The notes under the pieces were generated by a model. The model saw only the letters and a program-made list of their open reading frames with translations, ran no database searches and was not told the DNA's origin. A program made the translations under genes and the position numbers. Of a stretch of 64,000 nucleotides of DNA, positions 37,132-47,264 are shown piece by piece; position 1 is the first letter of the stretch; the number at the start of each line of letters is the position of its first letter. The stretch covers positions 2,607,001-2,671,000 of the forward strand of contig CP021371.1 in assembly GCA_002600635.1 (NCBI GenBank), read 5' to 3'. Source of the DNA: Rhizobium sp. ACO-34A. GTDB taxonomy: Bacteria; Pseudomonadota; Alphaproteobacteria; Rhizobiales; Rhizobiaceae.

Positions 37132-38739
37132 ATGGCTGACGATCTTTTCCCGCTTGGCGAAGATACCACCTCCTATCGCAAGATCACCTCCGACTACGTT
37201 TCCACGACGACGTTCAACGGCAAGGAAATCCTGACCGTTGAGCCGGAGGGCCTGCGCCTTCTCGCAGAGACCGCGCTTGCCGACATCAACCATCTTCTCC
37301 GCCCGGGCCACCTGAAGCAGCTCGCCTCGATCCTCGAAGATCCCGAGGCGACCGACAACGACCGTTTCGTTGCCTACGACCTTCTGAAGAACGCCAACAT
37401 CGCGGCCGGCGGTATCCTGCCGATGTGCCAGGACACCGGCACCGCGATCGTGATGGCCAAGAAGGGCCGCCGCGTCTGGACCGAAGGCGGCGACTACGAA
37501 GCCCTGGCCTCTGGCGTGCGTGACGCCTACGAGAAGAAGAACCTGCGCTACTCACAGCTCGCCCCGATCAGGATGTTCGAGGAAAAGAACACCAAGACCA
37601 ACCTGCCCGCACAGATCGACATCTACGAGGAAGGCGACGACGCCTACAAGTTCCTGTTCATGGCCAAGGGCGGTGGCTCGGGCAACAAGACCTTCCTTTA
37701 TCAGGGTACGCCCTCGCTGCTGACTCATGACCGGATGATCGAATTCCTCAAGGAAAAGATCCTCACCCTCGGCACGGCAGCCTGTCCCCCCTACCATCTG
37801 GCCATCGTCATCGGTGGCCTGTCGGCGGAGATGAACCTGAAAACGGTGAAGCTCGCCTCTGCCCGCTATCTCGACAACCTTCCGACCGAGGGCTCGGAAA
37901 GCGCCCACGCCTTCCGCGATATCGAGATGGAAAAGGAAATCCACAAGCTCACCCAGCAGATGGGTGTCGGCGCCCAGTTCGGCGGCAAGTATTTCTGTCA
38001 CGACGTTCGAGTCATCCGTCTGCCGCGTCATGGCGCGTCCCTGCCCATCGGCCTCGGCGTCTCCTGTTCCGCCGACCGCCAGGCGGTCGGAAAGATCACC
38101 AGGGACGGCATCTACATCGAACAGCTCGAGACCGACCCGTCGAAGTACATGCCGGAAATCGATGAGACCGCACTCTCATCCTCGGTGGTCAAGATCGACC
38201 TCAACCAGCCGATGAGCGGCATTCTCGCCGAACTGACCAGGCATCCGGTCAAGACCCGCCTGTCGCTGACCGGCACCATCATCGTCGCCCGCGACCTCGC
38301 CCATTCCAAGATCCGCGAACGGCTGGAAAAGGGCGAAGGCATGCCGGACTACATGAAGAACCACCCGGTCTACTATGCCGGTCCGGCCAAGACCCCGACC
38401 GGCTACGCATCCGGCTCCTTCGGTCCGACGACGGCCGGCCGCATGGACAGCTATGTCGACCAGTTCCAGTCCTTCGGCGGCTCCATGGTCATGCTCGCCA
38501 AGGGCAACCGTTCGCGTGCCGTGCGTGAAGCCTGCAAGAAGCACGGTGGCTTCTACCTCGGCTCGATCGGCGGCCCGGCCGCGCGCCTTGCGCAGGACTG
38601 CATCAAGAAGGTGGAAGTGCTCGAATATCCGGAACTCGGCATGGAAGCCGTCTGGAAGATCGAAGTCGAGGATTTCCCCGCCTTCATCGTTACCGACGAC
38701 AAGGGCAACGATTTCTTTCAGGAGTTCAACCTCGGCTGA
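37132..38739 (+). CDS. Fumarate hydratase class I (4Fe-4S)
   Basis: The 535-residue protein joins the alpha and beta parts of class I fumarase in one chain. Cluster cysteines are visible in [16 protein letters not shown] and GVSCSADRQ; the C-terminal part shows [30 protein letters not shown], here named only as a block by its [13 protein letters not shown] start. The ATG at 37132 is preceded by AGAAAGG. It catalyses the same reaction as FumC but carries an oxygen-sensitive iron-sulfur cluster. Confidence 0.94.
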   Translation: MADDLFPLGEDTTSYRKITSDYVSTTTFNGKEILTVEPEGLRLLAETALADINHLLRPGHLKQLASILEDPEATDNDRFVAYDLLKNANIAAGGILPMCQDTGTAIVMAKKGRRVWTEGGDYEALASGVRDAYEKKNLRYSQLAPIRMFEEKNTKTNLPAQIDIYEEGDDAYKFLFMAKGGGSGNKTFLYQGTPSLLTHDRMIEFLKEKILTLGTAACPPYHLAIVIGGLSAEMNLKTVKLASARYLDNLPTEGSESAHAFRDIEMEKEIHKLTQQMGVGAQFGGKYFCHDVRVIRLPRHGASLPIGLGVSCSADRQAVGKITRDGIYIEQLETDPSKYMPEIDETALSSSVVKIDLNQPMSGILAELTRHPVKTRLSLTGTIIVARDLAHSKIRERLEKGEGMPDYMKNHPVYYAGPAKTPTGYASGSFGPTTAGRMDSYVDQFQSFGGSMVMLAKGNRSRAVREACKKHGGFYLGSIGGPAARLAQDCIKKVEVLEYPELGMEAVWKIEVEDFPAFIVTDDKGNDFFQEFNLG

Positions 38740-38765
38740 CGCTCGACGTTTTCATTAAGCAAAAA

Positions 38766-38789
38766 GATGCGGCGCTGCAGCGCCGCATC
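38766..38789. terminator. Perfect palindrome after class I fumarase gene
   Basis: GATGCGGCGC-TGCA-GCGCCGCATC is an uninterrupted palindrome 27 bases after the stop. The T-run (AAAAA on plus) is on the left side, so as an intrinsic terminator it works best for minus-strand transcripts. For the plus-strand gene it may stabilise the mRNA end. Confidence 0.6.
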
Positions 38790-38964
38790 CTCCGGCTGTC
38801 CCCGCCAACCCTTTGAAACCCAAAGGATCAAAACGGATATCGCAATGCAGCACGAAATCTGACCAACAAGTATTGGGGTGGCGGATGTTAAAACTTTTCA
38901 AACAATTTTAGTCCAACAATGTATTGGGGATGACAAATCCGAAGACATCAACTGGAGTTCGCCG

Positions 38965-40035
38965 ATGAGCACGGCAACGACGCCCAAGGGACAGGTTCCC
39001 GACGTTGCGGCGCAAATCACATATGCCATGCGGACGATGGGCGTAGCGCCCATCCCTCGCAATTATGAGCTTTTCTATGAAGCTTATATCGGCTCGAACC
39101 CTTCTCTGACCCGCGAACTGGCAGCGCTTGGCAACCGTGCCACCCAGGACGAACTGGACGCACTGGGTCAGCAGTATTTCGGCAATCATCATCAGAGCCG
39201 AGTGATCGAAAGCGCCCATTCAAGGATCGTTACCGAACTCGACGGCCTTCTGCGCCTGCTGAAGCAGGAACAGAATTCGCTCGAAAGCTATAACAAGCTG
39301 CTGGGCGAGACCTATACCCGCATCAATTCCAAGAGCAACGCGAGCGCCGACATCCTGAGAAGCGCGATCTCGATCCTGACCGAGGCCACCGGGGATACGA
39401 TGGCGCGGGGGGAACAGACGGCTGAACAATTCAGCCAGAAATCTCAGGAAATGGATCAGGTCCGCAAGGAACTGGACGAATACAAGCGCATCGCCAACAC
39501 CGACTCCCTGACACGTATCGCCAATCGCCGCGCCTTCGACGAGCGCCTGGCTGCGATCTACGATACCTCATCCACCAGCCCGCTAACGGCTCTGGTGCTG
39601 GCCGATATCGACCATTTCAAGAAGATCAACGACACCTATGGCCACCCCGTCGGCGACAAGATCCTTGCTACCGTCGCAACAGTGATCCGCTCGAACGTTC
39701 GCAAGGACTGTTTCGTGGCCCGCACCGGTGGCGAGGAATTCGCCATCATCATCGACGGCAATACGGCCGAAGAGGTCAACCAGATGTGCGAGCGCGTGCG
39801 CAACGCACTCGAAACCACGCCCTTCAAGAATTCGAAGACCGGGGTCAATTACGGCCCGATCACCATGTCGCTCGGCTTCTGCATGGCGGGTGAAGCCGAA
39901 GATCCCGGCGAACTCTACGCGAAATCCGATATCGCACTCTATTGCGCCAAGAATGCCGGTCGTAACCGTACCAAATATTACGAAGACGGCATGAAGAAGG
40001 ACTTCACCAAGAGCTGGTTGATCTACAAACGGTAG
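38965..40035 (+). CDS. Diguanylate cyclase (GGDEF domain)
   Basis: From MSTATTPKGQ the product is 356 residues, with TGGAG eight bases upstream; a GTG at 38878 is a longer option. Residues 1-180 form a helical sensor-like domain without membrane segments. A short coiled coil (QEMDQVRKELDEYKRI) leads to the GGDEF domain (TDSLTRIANRRAFDE, then GGEEF). The GGEEF is intact, so it should make cyclic di-GMP from GTP. The product-inhibition site RxxD at the usual spacing is degenerate here (RKDC). It ends before a convergent PPOX gene. Confidence 0.92.
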   Translation: MSTATTPKGQVPDVAAQITYAMRTMGVAPIPRNYELFYEAYIGSNPSLTRELAALGNRATQDELDALGQQYFGNHHQSRVIESAHSRIVTELDGLLRLLKQEQNSLESYNKLLGETYTRINSKSNASADILRSAISILTEATGDTMARGEQTAEQFSQKSQEMDQVRKELDEYKRIANTDSLTRIANRRAFDERLAAIYDTSSTSPLTALVLADIDHFKKINDTYGHPVGDKILATVATVIRSNVRKDCFVARTGGEEFAIIIDGNTAEEVNQMCERVRNALETTPFKNSKTGVNYGPITMSLGFCMAGEAEDPGELYAKSDIALYCAKNAGRNRTKYYEDGMKKDFTKSWLIYKR

Positions 40036-40093
40036 ACGGTATCCGTCAGGACAAGGTGGCGCGACCCGTCGCGCCTGCCTTCATTCATCCGGT

Positions 40094-40702
40094 TTACCAC
40101 ATGGTCTTTGCTGCACGCGCCGGCCATTCCCGATCATAGGTTTCCTTGTCGAAATCGGCTTTCGCAGCCTTCAGCAGGTCCCCCGGCGTCGGAAGGCTCT
40201 TCGGATCGACAAAGCTTTCGGGATTCCAGAGATCGGCGCGCATGATCGCACGCGCGCACTGAAAATAGACCTCATCGATCGTGACCAGCACCACCGTTCG
40301 TGGATGCTTGCCGTCCATCTCGAAGCTTCGCAACAGAGCCTCGTCGATGGAGATCACCGCCTGTCCATTGACCCGGATTGCCGTGTTCGAACCGGGAATG
40401 AGAAACATCAGCGCAACGCGCGGATCCCGGACGATATTGAGCAGCGAGTCGATGCGGTTGTTGCCGCGCCAGTCAGGCAGAGCAAGCGTCTTGTCATCCT
40501 CGACCCGCACCACCGAACCACGGTCGCCCCGTGGCGAGCAATCAAGGCCTTCCGGCCCGGACGTCGCAAACGCCATGAAGGGAGCGATCTCGATCATCCG
40601 GCGATATTCCGCGGTAAGGCTCGCCGTTACCTTGGCGACCGACGCCTCGGAGACGCCGTCATAGATCTTTTTCAGCTCCTCAGGACTGCGAATGATGGAC
40701 AT
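40094..40702 (-). CDS. Pyridoxamine 5'-phosphate oxidase-family flavoprotein
   Basis: The 202-residue protein has the split-barrel features CSPRGDRGSVVRV, LALPDWRGNNRIDSLLNI and LMFLIPG, typical of FMN-binding PPOX proteins of the MSMEG_1061-like branch. True PdxH is unlikely given the motifs. Such proteins reduce various substrates with FMN or F420; the substrate is unknown. It is not obviously in an operon. Confidence 0.82.
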   Translation of the reverse strand: MSIIRSPEELKKIYDGVSEASVAKVTASLTAEYRRMIEIAPFMAFATSGPEGLDCSPRGDRGSVVRVEDDKTLALPDWRGNNRIDSLLNIVRDPRVALMFLIPGSNTAIRVNGQAVISIDEALLRSFEMDGKHPRTVVLVTIDEVYFQCARAIMRADLWNPESFVDPKSLPTPGDLLKAAKADFDKETYDREWPARAAKTMW

Positions 40703-40756
40703 CGAACCTCCGGGGACAGCCTGTCATATGGCTTGTCGCACTAGGTCCGTTTCGTA

Positions 40757-41701
40757 TCAGATTGATGACACCTCGCGAAGCGGCTCGGGCGACGTCTCGA
40801 CCACAGAAAGGGAAGCTTCGGAGCCGCAGAGAAACCGGCTGGTCGCGGCAATCACTTCCGGCGCGCTGACGATACGCCGGTGGCCATAACCGTTCGCCCA
40901 AAAATGCTGCACCTTCTCCGATATGCCGAGATAGCGCCTGGCATGTTCCGCCCGCACTTCCTTGTCGTCCTCCGCATGGATGACCAGGAGCGATCGATCG
41001 ATACGTCGCGCAATCGGCACGGCGTCATAGGCCTCGACCGGAGCTCCGGTCATGGTCTCCGAATATGCAGCAAGACGTTCGCGCACCACGCTACCAAGCC
41101 CGACGAGGTCCGCGAAATCACGCATGACATCGGTTATCCGCGACGGAGAACCGATCAGCACCATCCGCCCGGCTCGAAAGGCCGGAATGCAGCCAAAGAT
41201 CCCGCCCGACGCCGTCATCAGGCTCGCTCCGCCGAAGGAATGTCCGACGGCTCCGTCGAACGGTCCGAACTGCGCCTGCGCCGCAACAATCGCCTCCGCC
41301 GCGCGCCGCATGTCGAGAAGCCGGCCGGACGAGCGCCCGTGACCGGGCAGATCAAGCAGAACCACTTCCGCACCGCTCGCCTGAAGTCCGGAAGCGATGT
41401 CCGTCAGATATTCCGCCCGCGCGCCCCATCCATGCACCACGAGAACCCGCCGGGGCGCCGCTTCCCGTGAGGCCAACCGATAGGCGCTGACGAAACCACT
41501 GCTGATTGGAAGTGTGACTTTCTCCGCTGCGGAAAGACGCTGCGCACCGGCGGCAAACACCACCTTCGCCTTGTCGCCCTTCGGCTTCTTCGAAGGTGTC
41601 ACGCAGAACAGCAGAAACGCCAGCCTCGCGGCGATATCCGGCGAGACACGTTCGAGCACTGAAAAACCGGCACGGGTGACCTTGATGGCAAAGGATGGCA
41701 T
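40757..41701 (-). CDS. Alpha/beta hydrolase
   Basis: From MPSFAIKVTRAG the product is 314 residues. It contains VLVVHGWGARAEYL (oxyanion HG), the nucleophile elbow GHSFGG, an acid in HAEDDKEV and the final His in GYGHRRI. A TTG nine codons upstream is possible but less likely. It is divergent from a MarR gene with only 49 bases between them, and a dyad in that gap may serve both. The substrate is unknown; MarR-linked hydrolases often act on lipophilic or aromatic esters. Confidence 0.82.
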   Translation of the reverse strand: MPSFAIKVTRAGFSVLERVSPDIAARLAFLLFCVTPSKKPKGDKAKVVFAAGAQRLSAAEKVTLPISSGFVSAYRLASREAAPRRVLVVHGWGARAEYLTDIASGLQASGAEVVLLDLPGHGRSSGRLLDMRRAAEAIVAAQAQFGPFDGAVGHSFGGASLMTASGGIFGCIPAFRAGRMVLIGSPSRITDVMRDFADLVGLGSVVRERLAAYSETMTGAPVEAYDAVPIARRIDRSLLVIHAEDDKEVRAEHARRYLGISEKVQHFWANGYGHRRIVSAPEVIAATSRFLCGSEASLSVVETSPEPLREVSSI

Positions 41702-41722
41702 AGTCTCGATATCCGTGACAAC

Positions 41723-41736
41723 GTTCAATCATGAAC
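41723..41736. promoter_or_regulatory. Candidate MarR operator
   Basis: GTTCA-ATCA-TGAAC is a perfect inverted repeat in the 49-base gap between the divergent hydrolase and MarR genes. The placement fits autorepression and control of the hydrolase. Confidence 0.5.
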
Positions 41737-41750
41737 AATAAAGTACAGCG

Positions 41751-42218
41751 ATGAACAAAAATCAAGTCCTGCCCTGGGATCATCCCCGTTTCAAGAGCTG
41801 GATCGCCGTGGGCCGTGCCTGCCAGTTGATGCAGCAGGCTCTGACGCGGGCGCTGGCCGATCTCGACATCAAGCCGCCGCACCTCGACATTCTCGTCAAT
41901 CTCTATCGCTTCGAAGGGATCTCGCAGCAGGAACTGGCCCGCAAGCTGCTTGTCGGACGCTCCAACATGAGCATGCTGCTGCCGCAGATGGAAAAGCGCG
42001 GCCTGCTGGAGCGCAGAGCCGACCCGAAGGACAAGAGAGTGCTGCGGCTCTATCTGACCGAATCGGGCCGCGAACTGACCGGCAGGGCCATGGTCATCCA
42101 GACGGATATCATCGAGAAAACGTTGTCTGCTACGCCGATCGAAGACTGCCTCGCCATGGCCGAGAACATGGAAAAACTGATCGCCCGGCTTCAACAGCAA
42201 GGCGTTGTCGACGCATAA
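41751..42218 (+). CDS. MarR-family transcriptional regulator
   Basis: The 155-residue protein has a MarR winged helix: SQQELARKLLVGRSNMSMLL, then the wing DPKDKRVLRLYLTESG. Dimerisation helices flank it. It likely represses its own gene and the divergent hydrolase. The ligand is unknown. Its stop is 28 bases from the convergent DUF971 gene. Confidence 0.9.
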   Translation: MNKNQVLPWDHPRFKSWIAVGRACQLMQQALTRALADLDIKPPHLDILVNLYRFEGISQQELARKLLVGRSNMSMLLPQMEKRGLLERRADPKDKRVLRLYLTESGRELTGRAMVIQTDIIEKTLSATPIEDCLAMAENMEKLIARLQQQGVVDA

Positions 42219-42246
42219 CAGGCCGTTTCGCTGGATCAGTCAGCCC

Positions 42247-42609
42247 TCAGCGGGGATCGCGGCTCAAGCCCTTTTCGGCAAGTTCGCCTTCGTATTCGGC
42301 GAACTTTTCGGCGCCGGTCAGCCCGAGTTCGTGCAGATAGCTCCAGGTGAAAATGCCGGTGTCATGACCATCGTCGAAACGGATCCGGACCGCGTAATTG
42401 CCGGTCTGGACCATATCGGAAATGGCGACATTACGCTTGCCCGGAACCGTGACCTTCTGGTCTGGAGCATGCCCCTGAACCTCGGCGGAAGGCGAAAGCA
42501 CGCGCAACATCTCCGCCGGCAGGACGGCTGTCGTCCCGTCGTTGAAGGTCACCGTCAACTGCCTGCGATCCTTCGAGACCTTGAGTTCGCTTGGCCAGAC
42601 ATCGCTCAT
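42247..42609 (-). CDS. DUF971 protein
   Basis: From MSDVWPSELKVS the product is 120 residues; GGTGGAG lies seven bases upstream. It shows the DUF971 (gamma-butyrobetaine hydroxylase-like N-terminal) pattern: WPSELKVSKDRRQL, LPAEMLRVLSPSAEV, GNYAVRIRFDDGHDTGIF. In other bacteria this domain is linked with iron-sulfur or Mrp-like proteins. An earlier ATG (42615) is also possible. It is divergent from moaA. Confidence 0.85.
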   Translation of the reverse strand: MSDVWPSELKVSKDRRQLTVTFNDGTTAVLPAEMLRVLSPSAEVQGHAPDQKVTVPGKRNVAISDMVQTGNYAVRIRFDDGHDTGIFTWSYLHELGLTGAEKFAEYEGELAEKGLSRDPR

Positions 42610-42773
42610 CGTCATGCTCCACCATCGGATTTCGAACAGACAGTTAGGCGTCGCGGTCTTGCAGCGCAAGACATTTTGATGAATACCAACCCTCCGTATC
42701 GCTTGACGCAAATCGCTGAAATCCCCATCCTATTAGGGAAAACCGGTATTATCGCGAAAACCGGGAGGTTCCG

Positions 42774-43823
42774 TTGAATTTCAAGGCAGGTCCATGGCCG
42801 AACGCATCGGCTCTGGTTGACAGCAGCGCTCCTATGATCGACCCGTTCGGCCGGGCCGTGACGTATCTGCGCGTGTCGGTGACGGACCGCTGCGACTTCC
42901 GCTGCACCTATTGCATGGCCGAAAACATGACCTTCCTGCCGAAGAAGGACCTTCTGACGCTCGAGGAACTCGACCGGCTCTGTTCCGCCTTCATCGCCAA
43001 GGGCGCGCGTAAGCTGCGCCTGACGGGCGGCGAACCGCTGGTACGCAAGAACATCATGTTCCTCTTCAGAAGCCTCTCTCGCCATCTTCAGTCGGGTGCG
43101 CTCGATGAACTGACGCTGACAACCAACGGATCGCAGCTCGCCCGCTTTGCCGACGAGCTTGCCGAGTGCGGCGTTCGCCGCATCAACGTGTCGCTCGACA
43201 CCCTTGATCCCGACAAGTTCCACTCGATTACGCGATGGGGCGATATCGGCAAGGTGATGGAAGGCATCGCCGCCGCGCAACGCGCCGGCATCCGGGTCAA
43301 GCTCAATGCCGTCGCGCTCAAGGATTTCAACGAGCACGAAATCCCGGACCTCCTGCGTTACGCCCATGCCAACGACATGGACCTCACCCTTATCGAGACC
43401 ATGCCGATGGGGGAAACGGATGAGGACCGCACGGACCAGTATCTGCCGCTTTCGACCGTGCGCGAGCGCTTGTCGCAGAACTTCGCCATGACCGACATTC
43501 CGCTTTCGACCGGCGGCCCGGCGCGCTACGTCGATGTTGCGGAAACCGGTGGCCGCCTCGGCTTCATAACGCCGCTCACTCATAATTTCTGCGAAAGCTG
43601 CAACCGCGTACGCGTGACCTGCACCGGCACGCTCTACATGTGTCTGGGGCAGAACGACGCCGCCGACCTGCGAACGGCATTGCGGGCCTCACCGGATGAC
43701 GCCTTCCTTTCGAGCGCCATCGACGAGGCCATCAGTCGCAAGCCCAAGGGTCATGACTTCATAATCGACCGAGACCATCGCCGGCCGGCCGTCGCCCGCC
43801 ATATGAGCGTCACCGGCGGCTAG
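42774..43823 (+). CDS. moaA: GTP 3',8-cyclase (molybdenum cofactor step 1)
   Basis: The 349-residue radical-SAM enzyme has the N-terminal cluster motif CDFRCTYCM and the C-terminal cluster [18 protein letters not shown], plus the invariant C-terminal Gly-Gly. The chosen TTG at 42774 follows GGGAGG at five bases; an ATG at 42834 ([13 protein letters not shown]) is the alternative. It acts with MoaC to make cyclic pyranopterin. mobA and mobB, which finish the cofactor, are 4.4 kb away. Confidence 0.95.
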   Translation: MNFKAGPWPNASALVDSSAPMIDPFGRAVTYLRVSVTDRCDFRCTYCMAENMTFLPKKDLLTLEELDRLCSAFIAKGARKLRLTGGEPLVRKNIMFLFRSLSRHLQSGALDELTLTTNGSQLARFADELAECGVRRINVSLDTLDPDKFHSITRWGDIGKVMEGIAAAQRAGIRVKLNAVALKDFNEHEIPDLLRYAHANDMDLTLIETMPMGETDEDRTDQYLPLSTVRERLSQNFAMTDIPLSTGGPARYVDVAETGGRLGFITPLTHNFCESCNRVRVTCTGTLYMCLGQNDAADLRTALRASPDDAFLSSAIDEAISRKPKGHDFIIDRDHRRPAVARHMSVTGG

Positions 43824-44042
43824 GCGAAACCTGCAGCCGATGGCTTTCAAGGCACGGTACTCCCTCCGGCGACCGGACAGGCACTCTGATGTGATTTGCT
43901 GTGAGGCAATCCAGCCCGCACAGGGCCATTACCCGTTGGGATTGTTGCCCGTAATCCCCCTGCCCGAAGAGGCAGATCGACGCCCGGCCCGTTGCCATCT
44001 AAAAAGACCGACCGACGAAGGTTACGGAAGAGGAGACGTCCG

Positions 44043-44288
44043 ATGATACGTTTGTCCCTGGTCTTCATTTCAGCAGGTTTTCTTCTTGGCTCCCTGCCCG
44101 CGGGAACGGCTCAGGCAGGCCCACGAACCGTTACCGTCAAACCGACACCGCAAAACGTGGAAGCCGGTAAAGCCGTGCTTTACGATGATGGGAAATGTCC
44201 CGCAGGACAGATCGGCAAGTTCAGGAAAGCCAAGAACAGGGAATCAATCAGCAAGACCTGCGTTCATCTTTCCAACCCGGGACAGTGA
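44043..44288 (+). CDS. Small secreted protein, DUF6719-like
   Basis: ATG 44043 follows AGGAG. The 81-residue product has a signal peptide (LVFISAGFLLGSLPAGTAQA) and a mature part with GKAVLYDDGKCPAGQIGKF and a second Cys (KTCVHL), so one disulfide is likely. I recall similar short rhizobial proteins (DUF6719) but no function. It is flanked by a 219-base non-coding stretch upstream and a convergent chemoreceptor gene downstream. Confidence 0.7.
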   Translation: MIRLSLVFISAGFLLGSLPAGTAQAGPRTVTVKPTPQNVEAGKAVLYDDGKCPAGQIGKFRKAKNRESISKTCVHLSNPGQ

Positions 44289-44400
44289 AGAATCGCCTCC
44301 AGCGTCTTTCGCACACTGCCTTGGGCCGTTCAGCGACGTCATGATTACCAGATCAAGGCATAATTACGCCTGATCCACAATCAAGCCGGAAAGCAAAAGC

Positions 44401-44424
44401 GGCCCGGAAGTCTCCTTCCGAGCC
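44401..44424 (-). terminator. Terminator of the chemoreceptor gene
   Basis: On the minus strand GGCTCGGAAG pairs with CTTCCGGGCC (one mismatch) and is followed by GCTTTTGCTTT. Confidence 0.65.
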
Positions 44425-44441
44425 GGGTGCGAGCTGATACC

Positions 44442-47009
44442 TCAGGCCCGGCGCTGCATCGGCTCGCTGTCGTAGCGGCGATCGCTGGCGCCCAACATGG
44501 GCTGGCTGGCGAGATCGCGGGTCTTGAACTGGTCGATCTTTGCCATCAGCACTTCCACGCGATGACGAAGGCCCTGAATTTCGGCATTGTTCTCTTCCAC
44601 CATCGCGGCATTGCGCTGAGTGATGAGCTCCACATCCTTGACGGCCTTGGTCACTTCGCTGATGCCGGTCGATTGTTCGCGCGTGGCAGACGAAATGCTC
44701 TCGACGAGCGTCTGCACTTCCTCGACCTGATCGATGATCGCCTGCAGCGCCTCGCCCGTCTGTTCGACGAGAGCGACACCCGACTTCACCTGACCGGAAC
44801 TGACCGAAATCAGCCCCTTGATTTCCTTGGCGGCGCTTGCACAACGCTGGGCAAGCTCGCGAACTTCCTGGGCAACCACGGCAAAGCCACGACCCGCCTC
44901 GCCTGCCCGTGCCGCCTCGACACCGGCATTGAGCGCAAGCAGGTTGGTCTGGAAGGCGATTTCGTCGATGACGCCGATGATCGTCGAGATCTTTTCCGAG
45001 GACCGGCTGATTTCGGCCATGGCTTCCACGGCATGGGTGACGACCACACCCGACTGGCGGGCATGATCGCGCGCCAGATGGACCGACTGCGCGGTACGGC
45101 CTGCACCGTCCGCCGTCGAGCGCACCACGTCGCTGAGATGCGCCAGAGCCCGTGCGCTTTCCTCGAGCGCTGCTGCCTGCTGCTCCGTGCGACGGGCGAG
45201 ATCGTCGGCGGAAACCGCGAGATTGCCGGTGCCGGCGTCGATATCGATGCTGGTGGAGCGGACATCGGCAAGGGTTGCCCTGAGCGCCTCGACGGCGTGG
45301 TTGTAGGTCTCGGCCATGGAAACGAAATCGCCCGGCAGGTCGTCGCGCATCGTGGCTTCGAGATTGCCGGCCGCCAGCGCCTCCAGCACTTCCGAAAGGG
45401 CGTCGAGCGCGGAACGCTGCTCGGCTTCGACCTGTTCGCGCTCGCGGGCACGCTGCTCGGCTTCCTTCGCGGACATCGTTCTGGCGCTTGCCGCCTCATC
45501 CTCGAGCCTGCGGTTTTCGACCGCCGCATCGCGGAAGACCGTAACGGAACGCACCATGTCGCCGATTTCGTCGCCGCGATTGCGGCCCTCGATCGGCACC
45601 GCGAGATCGCCGCCGGCAAGCCGCGTCATGACTTCGGTGATACGCTTCAGCGGCGCGCGCAGCGTCTCGACCAACATAAGGCCGCCGACGATCGCAAGCA
45701 GCGTACCGAAGACCATGGCGATGACGGAAATCGAGGCGGACCGTTCGCTGTCTTCCTTGCCGATCTCCTGCGCATGGCTGACGAAATCGCGCAGTGAGGA
45801 CATAGCCTTAGAGACATGCTCGGATGCGGTCGCCCGCTCCTTCCGCCAGGTTTCGTCGAGAGCGAGAAGCGACGCAGACTGGCTTTCGATCGCCGCCACA
45901 TGCGGCTCGATCTTCTTGGCGAAATCACGCAGCGCACTGTTTTTCGCACCAAGCGCGGAAATCTGCTTGGCGGCGCCGGAGAGAGCCTTCAGGTCGGAAA
46001 GAACCTGCTGCCGGGAGGCATCGTCGACCACGCCACGCATGCGCTCCGAATGCAGGCGCAGGGCGTCGATGCCGATCGCGGCGGTATCGACCAGTTCCAT
46101 CAGTTCCTTCTGATCTGCGACCAGCTTGTCGAGACCAACGAAGCGGTCGGAAGCGACATCGGTATTCTTGGCGGCCTGCAGGGTAAGCTTCTGCTCGATG
46201 CTGACCAGTTCCGAAAGCTGGCGGCCAAGTGCCTGGGCCTTGACATCATCGCTGTCATTGCCGGCAAGGATGGCATCGAGCTTGGTGACGGCACCGGCCA
46301 CCTCGGCAATAGCCGCCTTGCTCTTGGGCGAAGCGATGGATTCGGCGCGTGCCAGTTCCTTGGCGATGGCGCCCATATAGAGTCGCGCCTCATCCAGCTG
46401 CTCGGTCGGGGTAAACGCCATCTGCACGCCTGCGCGCATCTTGCCGAGCTTGTCGACCAGCCCCTTGAAAGCCGAGCTGTCGAACAGCAGCTCCTTGGCG
46501 AACTGCTCCTTCTCGGTGAATTCCTTGCGGACGAATTCGACCTGCTTCCTGATCTGCCCGCCTTCGGTCTCGATGGCGGCGAGGCTCGCCTCGATCGATG
46601 CATCGAGATTGTCGCGCTCGGTCTTGTTCGCCCACATCGCGTCGAGCTGCACGCGCATCTTGTCGGCAAGCGCCCTGAGATCGCCGAGTTCCGCCTTGGC
46701 TGCCTGCTCGGCCAGCACGCCGTCGAGAACGCCGAGGCCGCTCTCCTCCGCCGAAATCGCGGCAGTCAGTGCCGAACGGCTTTCTTCGGAGGGATCGATC
46801 GAGAACTCCTGCAGCGCCGCCTGCACCTGCTCGAGATCACTGATATTGCCGATGGTGGCACGCGTCACGGTCATGTGACCGTTGAGCATGGTTGCCGTAT
46901 GGTAGCCGAGCAATCCGACCCCGGCCATCAGGATGACAAGCGGCACGACGAAGAGAAGAACCTTCGTGACGATGCGGCGGCTTTGCAGCAGGCGGTCAAT
47001 GAAACTCAT
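44442..47009 (-). CDS. Methyl-accepting chemotaxis protein
   Basis: From [12 protein letters not shown], with GAGG six bases upstream, the product is 855 residues. One membrane helix near the start ([18 protein letters not shown]) and one near residue 480 enclose a large periplasmic helical sensor of about 440 residues, bigger than usual. A HAMP domain ([18 protein letters not shown]) and the methyl-accepting signalling region ([22 protein letters not shown]) follow. It lacks a C-terminal CheR-binding pentapeptide. No che genes are adjacent. The ligand is unknown. Confidence 0.92.
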   Translation of the reverse strand: MSFIDRLLQSRRIVTKVLLFVVPLVILMAGVGLLGYHTATMLNGHMTVTRATIGNISDLEQVQAALQEFSIDPSEESRSALTAAISAEESGLGVLDGVLAEQAAKAELGDLRALADKMRVQLDAMWANKTERDNLDASIEASLAAIETEGGQIRKQVEFVRKEFTEKEQFAKELLFDSSAFKGLVDKLGKMRAGVQMAFTPTEQLDEARLYMGAIAKELARAESIASPKSKAAIAEVAGAVTKLDAILAGNDSDDVKAQALGRQLSELVSIEQKLTLQAAKNTDVASDRFVGLDKLVADQKELMELVDTAAIGIDALRLHSERMRGVVDDASRQQVLSDLKALSGAAKQISALGAKNSALRDFAKKIEPHVAAIESQSASLLALDETWRKERATASEHVSKAMSSLRDFVSHAQEIGKEDSERSASISVIAMVFGTLLAIVGGLMLVETLRAPLKRITEVMTRLAGGDLAVPIEGRNRGDEIGDMVRSVTVFRDAAVENRRLEDEAASARTMSAKEAEQRAREREQVEAEQRSALDALSEVLEALAAGNLEATMRDDLPGDFVSMAETYNHAVEALRATLADVRSTSIDIDAGTGNLAVSADDLARRTEQQAAALEESARALAHLSDVVRSTADGAGRTAQSVHLARDHARQSGVVVTHAVEAMAEISRSSEKISTIIGVIDEIAFQTNLLALNAGVEAARAGEAGRGFAVVAQEVRELAQRCASAAKEIKGLISVSSGQVKSGVALVEQTGEALQAIIDQVEEVQTLVESISSATREQSTGISEVTKAVKDVELITQRNAAMVEENNAEIQGLRHRVEVLMAKIDQFKTRDLASQPMLGASDRRYDSEPMQRRA

Positions 47010-47264
47010 GCGATCCTCGAAAACGAATTCTGGCAAATCTTCTGGCGTATCATGATCGAAGCCCGTTGGGGCGGGCCGAATCCGCAAGAAGCGGAGATTG
47101 CGAAACTGTCCCGCCACAAACTTGAACAATCGTTAAGCTCGATCCCGTTTTCTTAGATATCGCCGCGTTTTTAGCGCTTCGGAGAGTTTTCCTGTGCGGA
47201 AAACCGGGTATCCGTCACAAACGACTTCGGATAGAAGGGGCCTCCAGCTTTTCAGGATTCTTCA

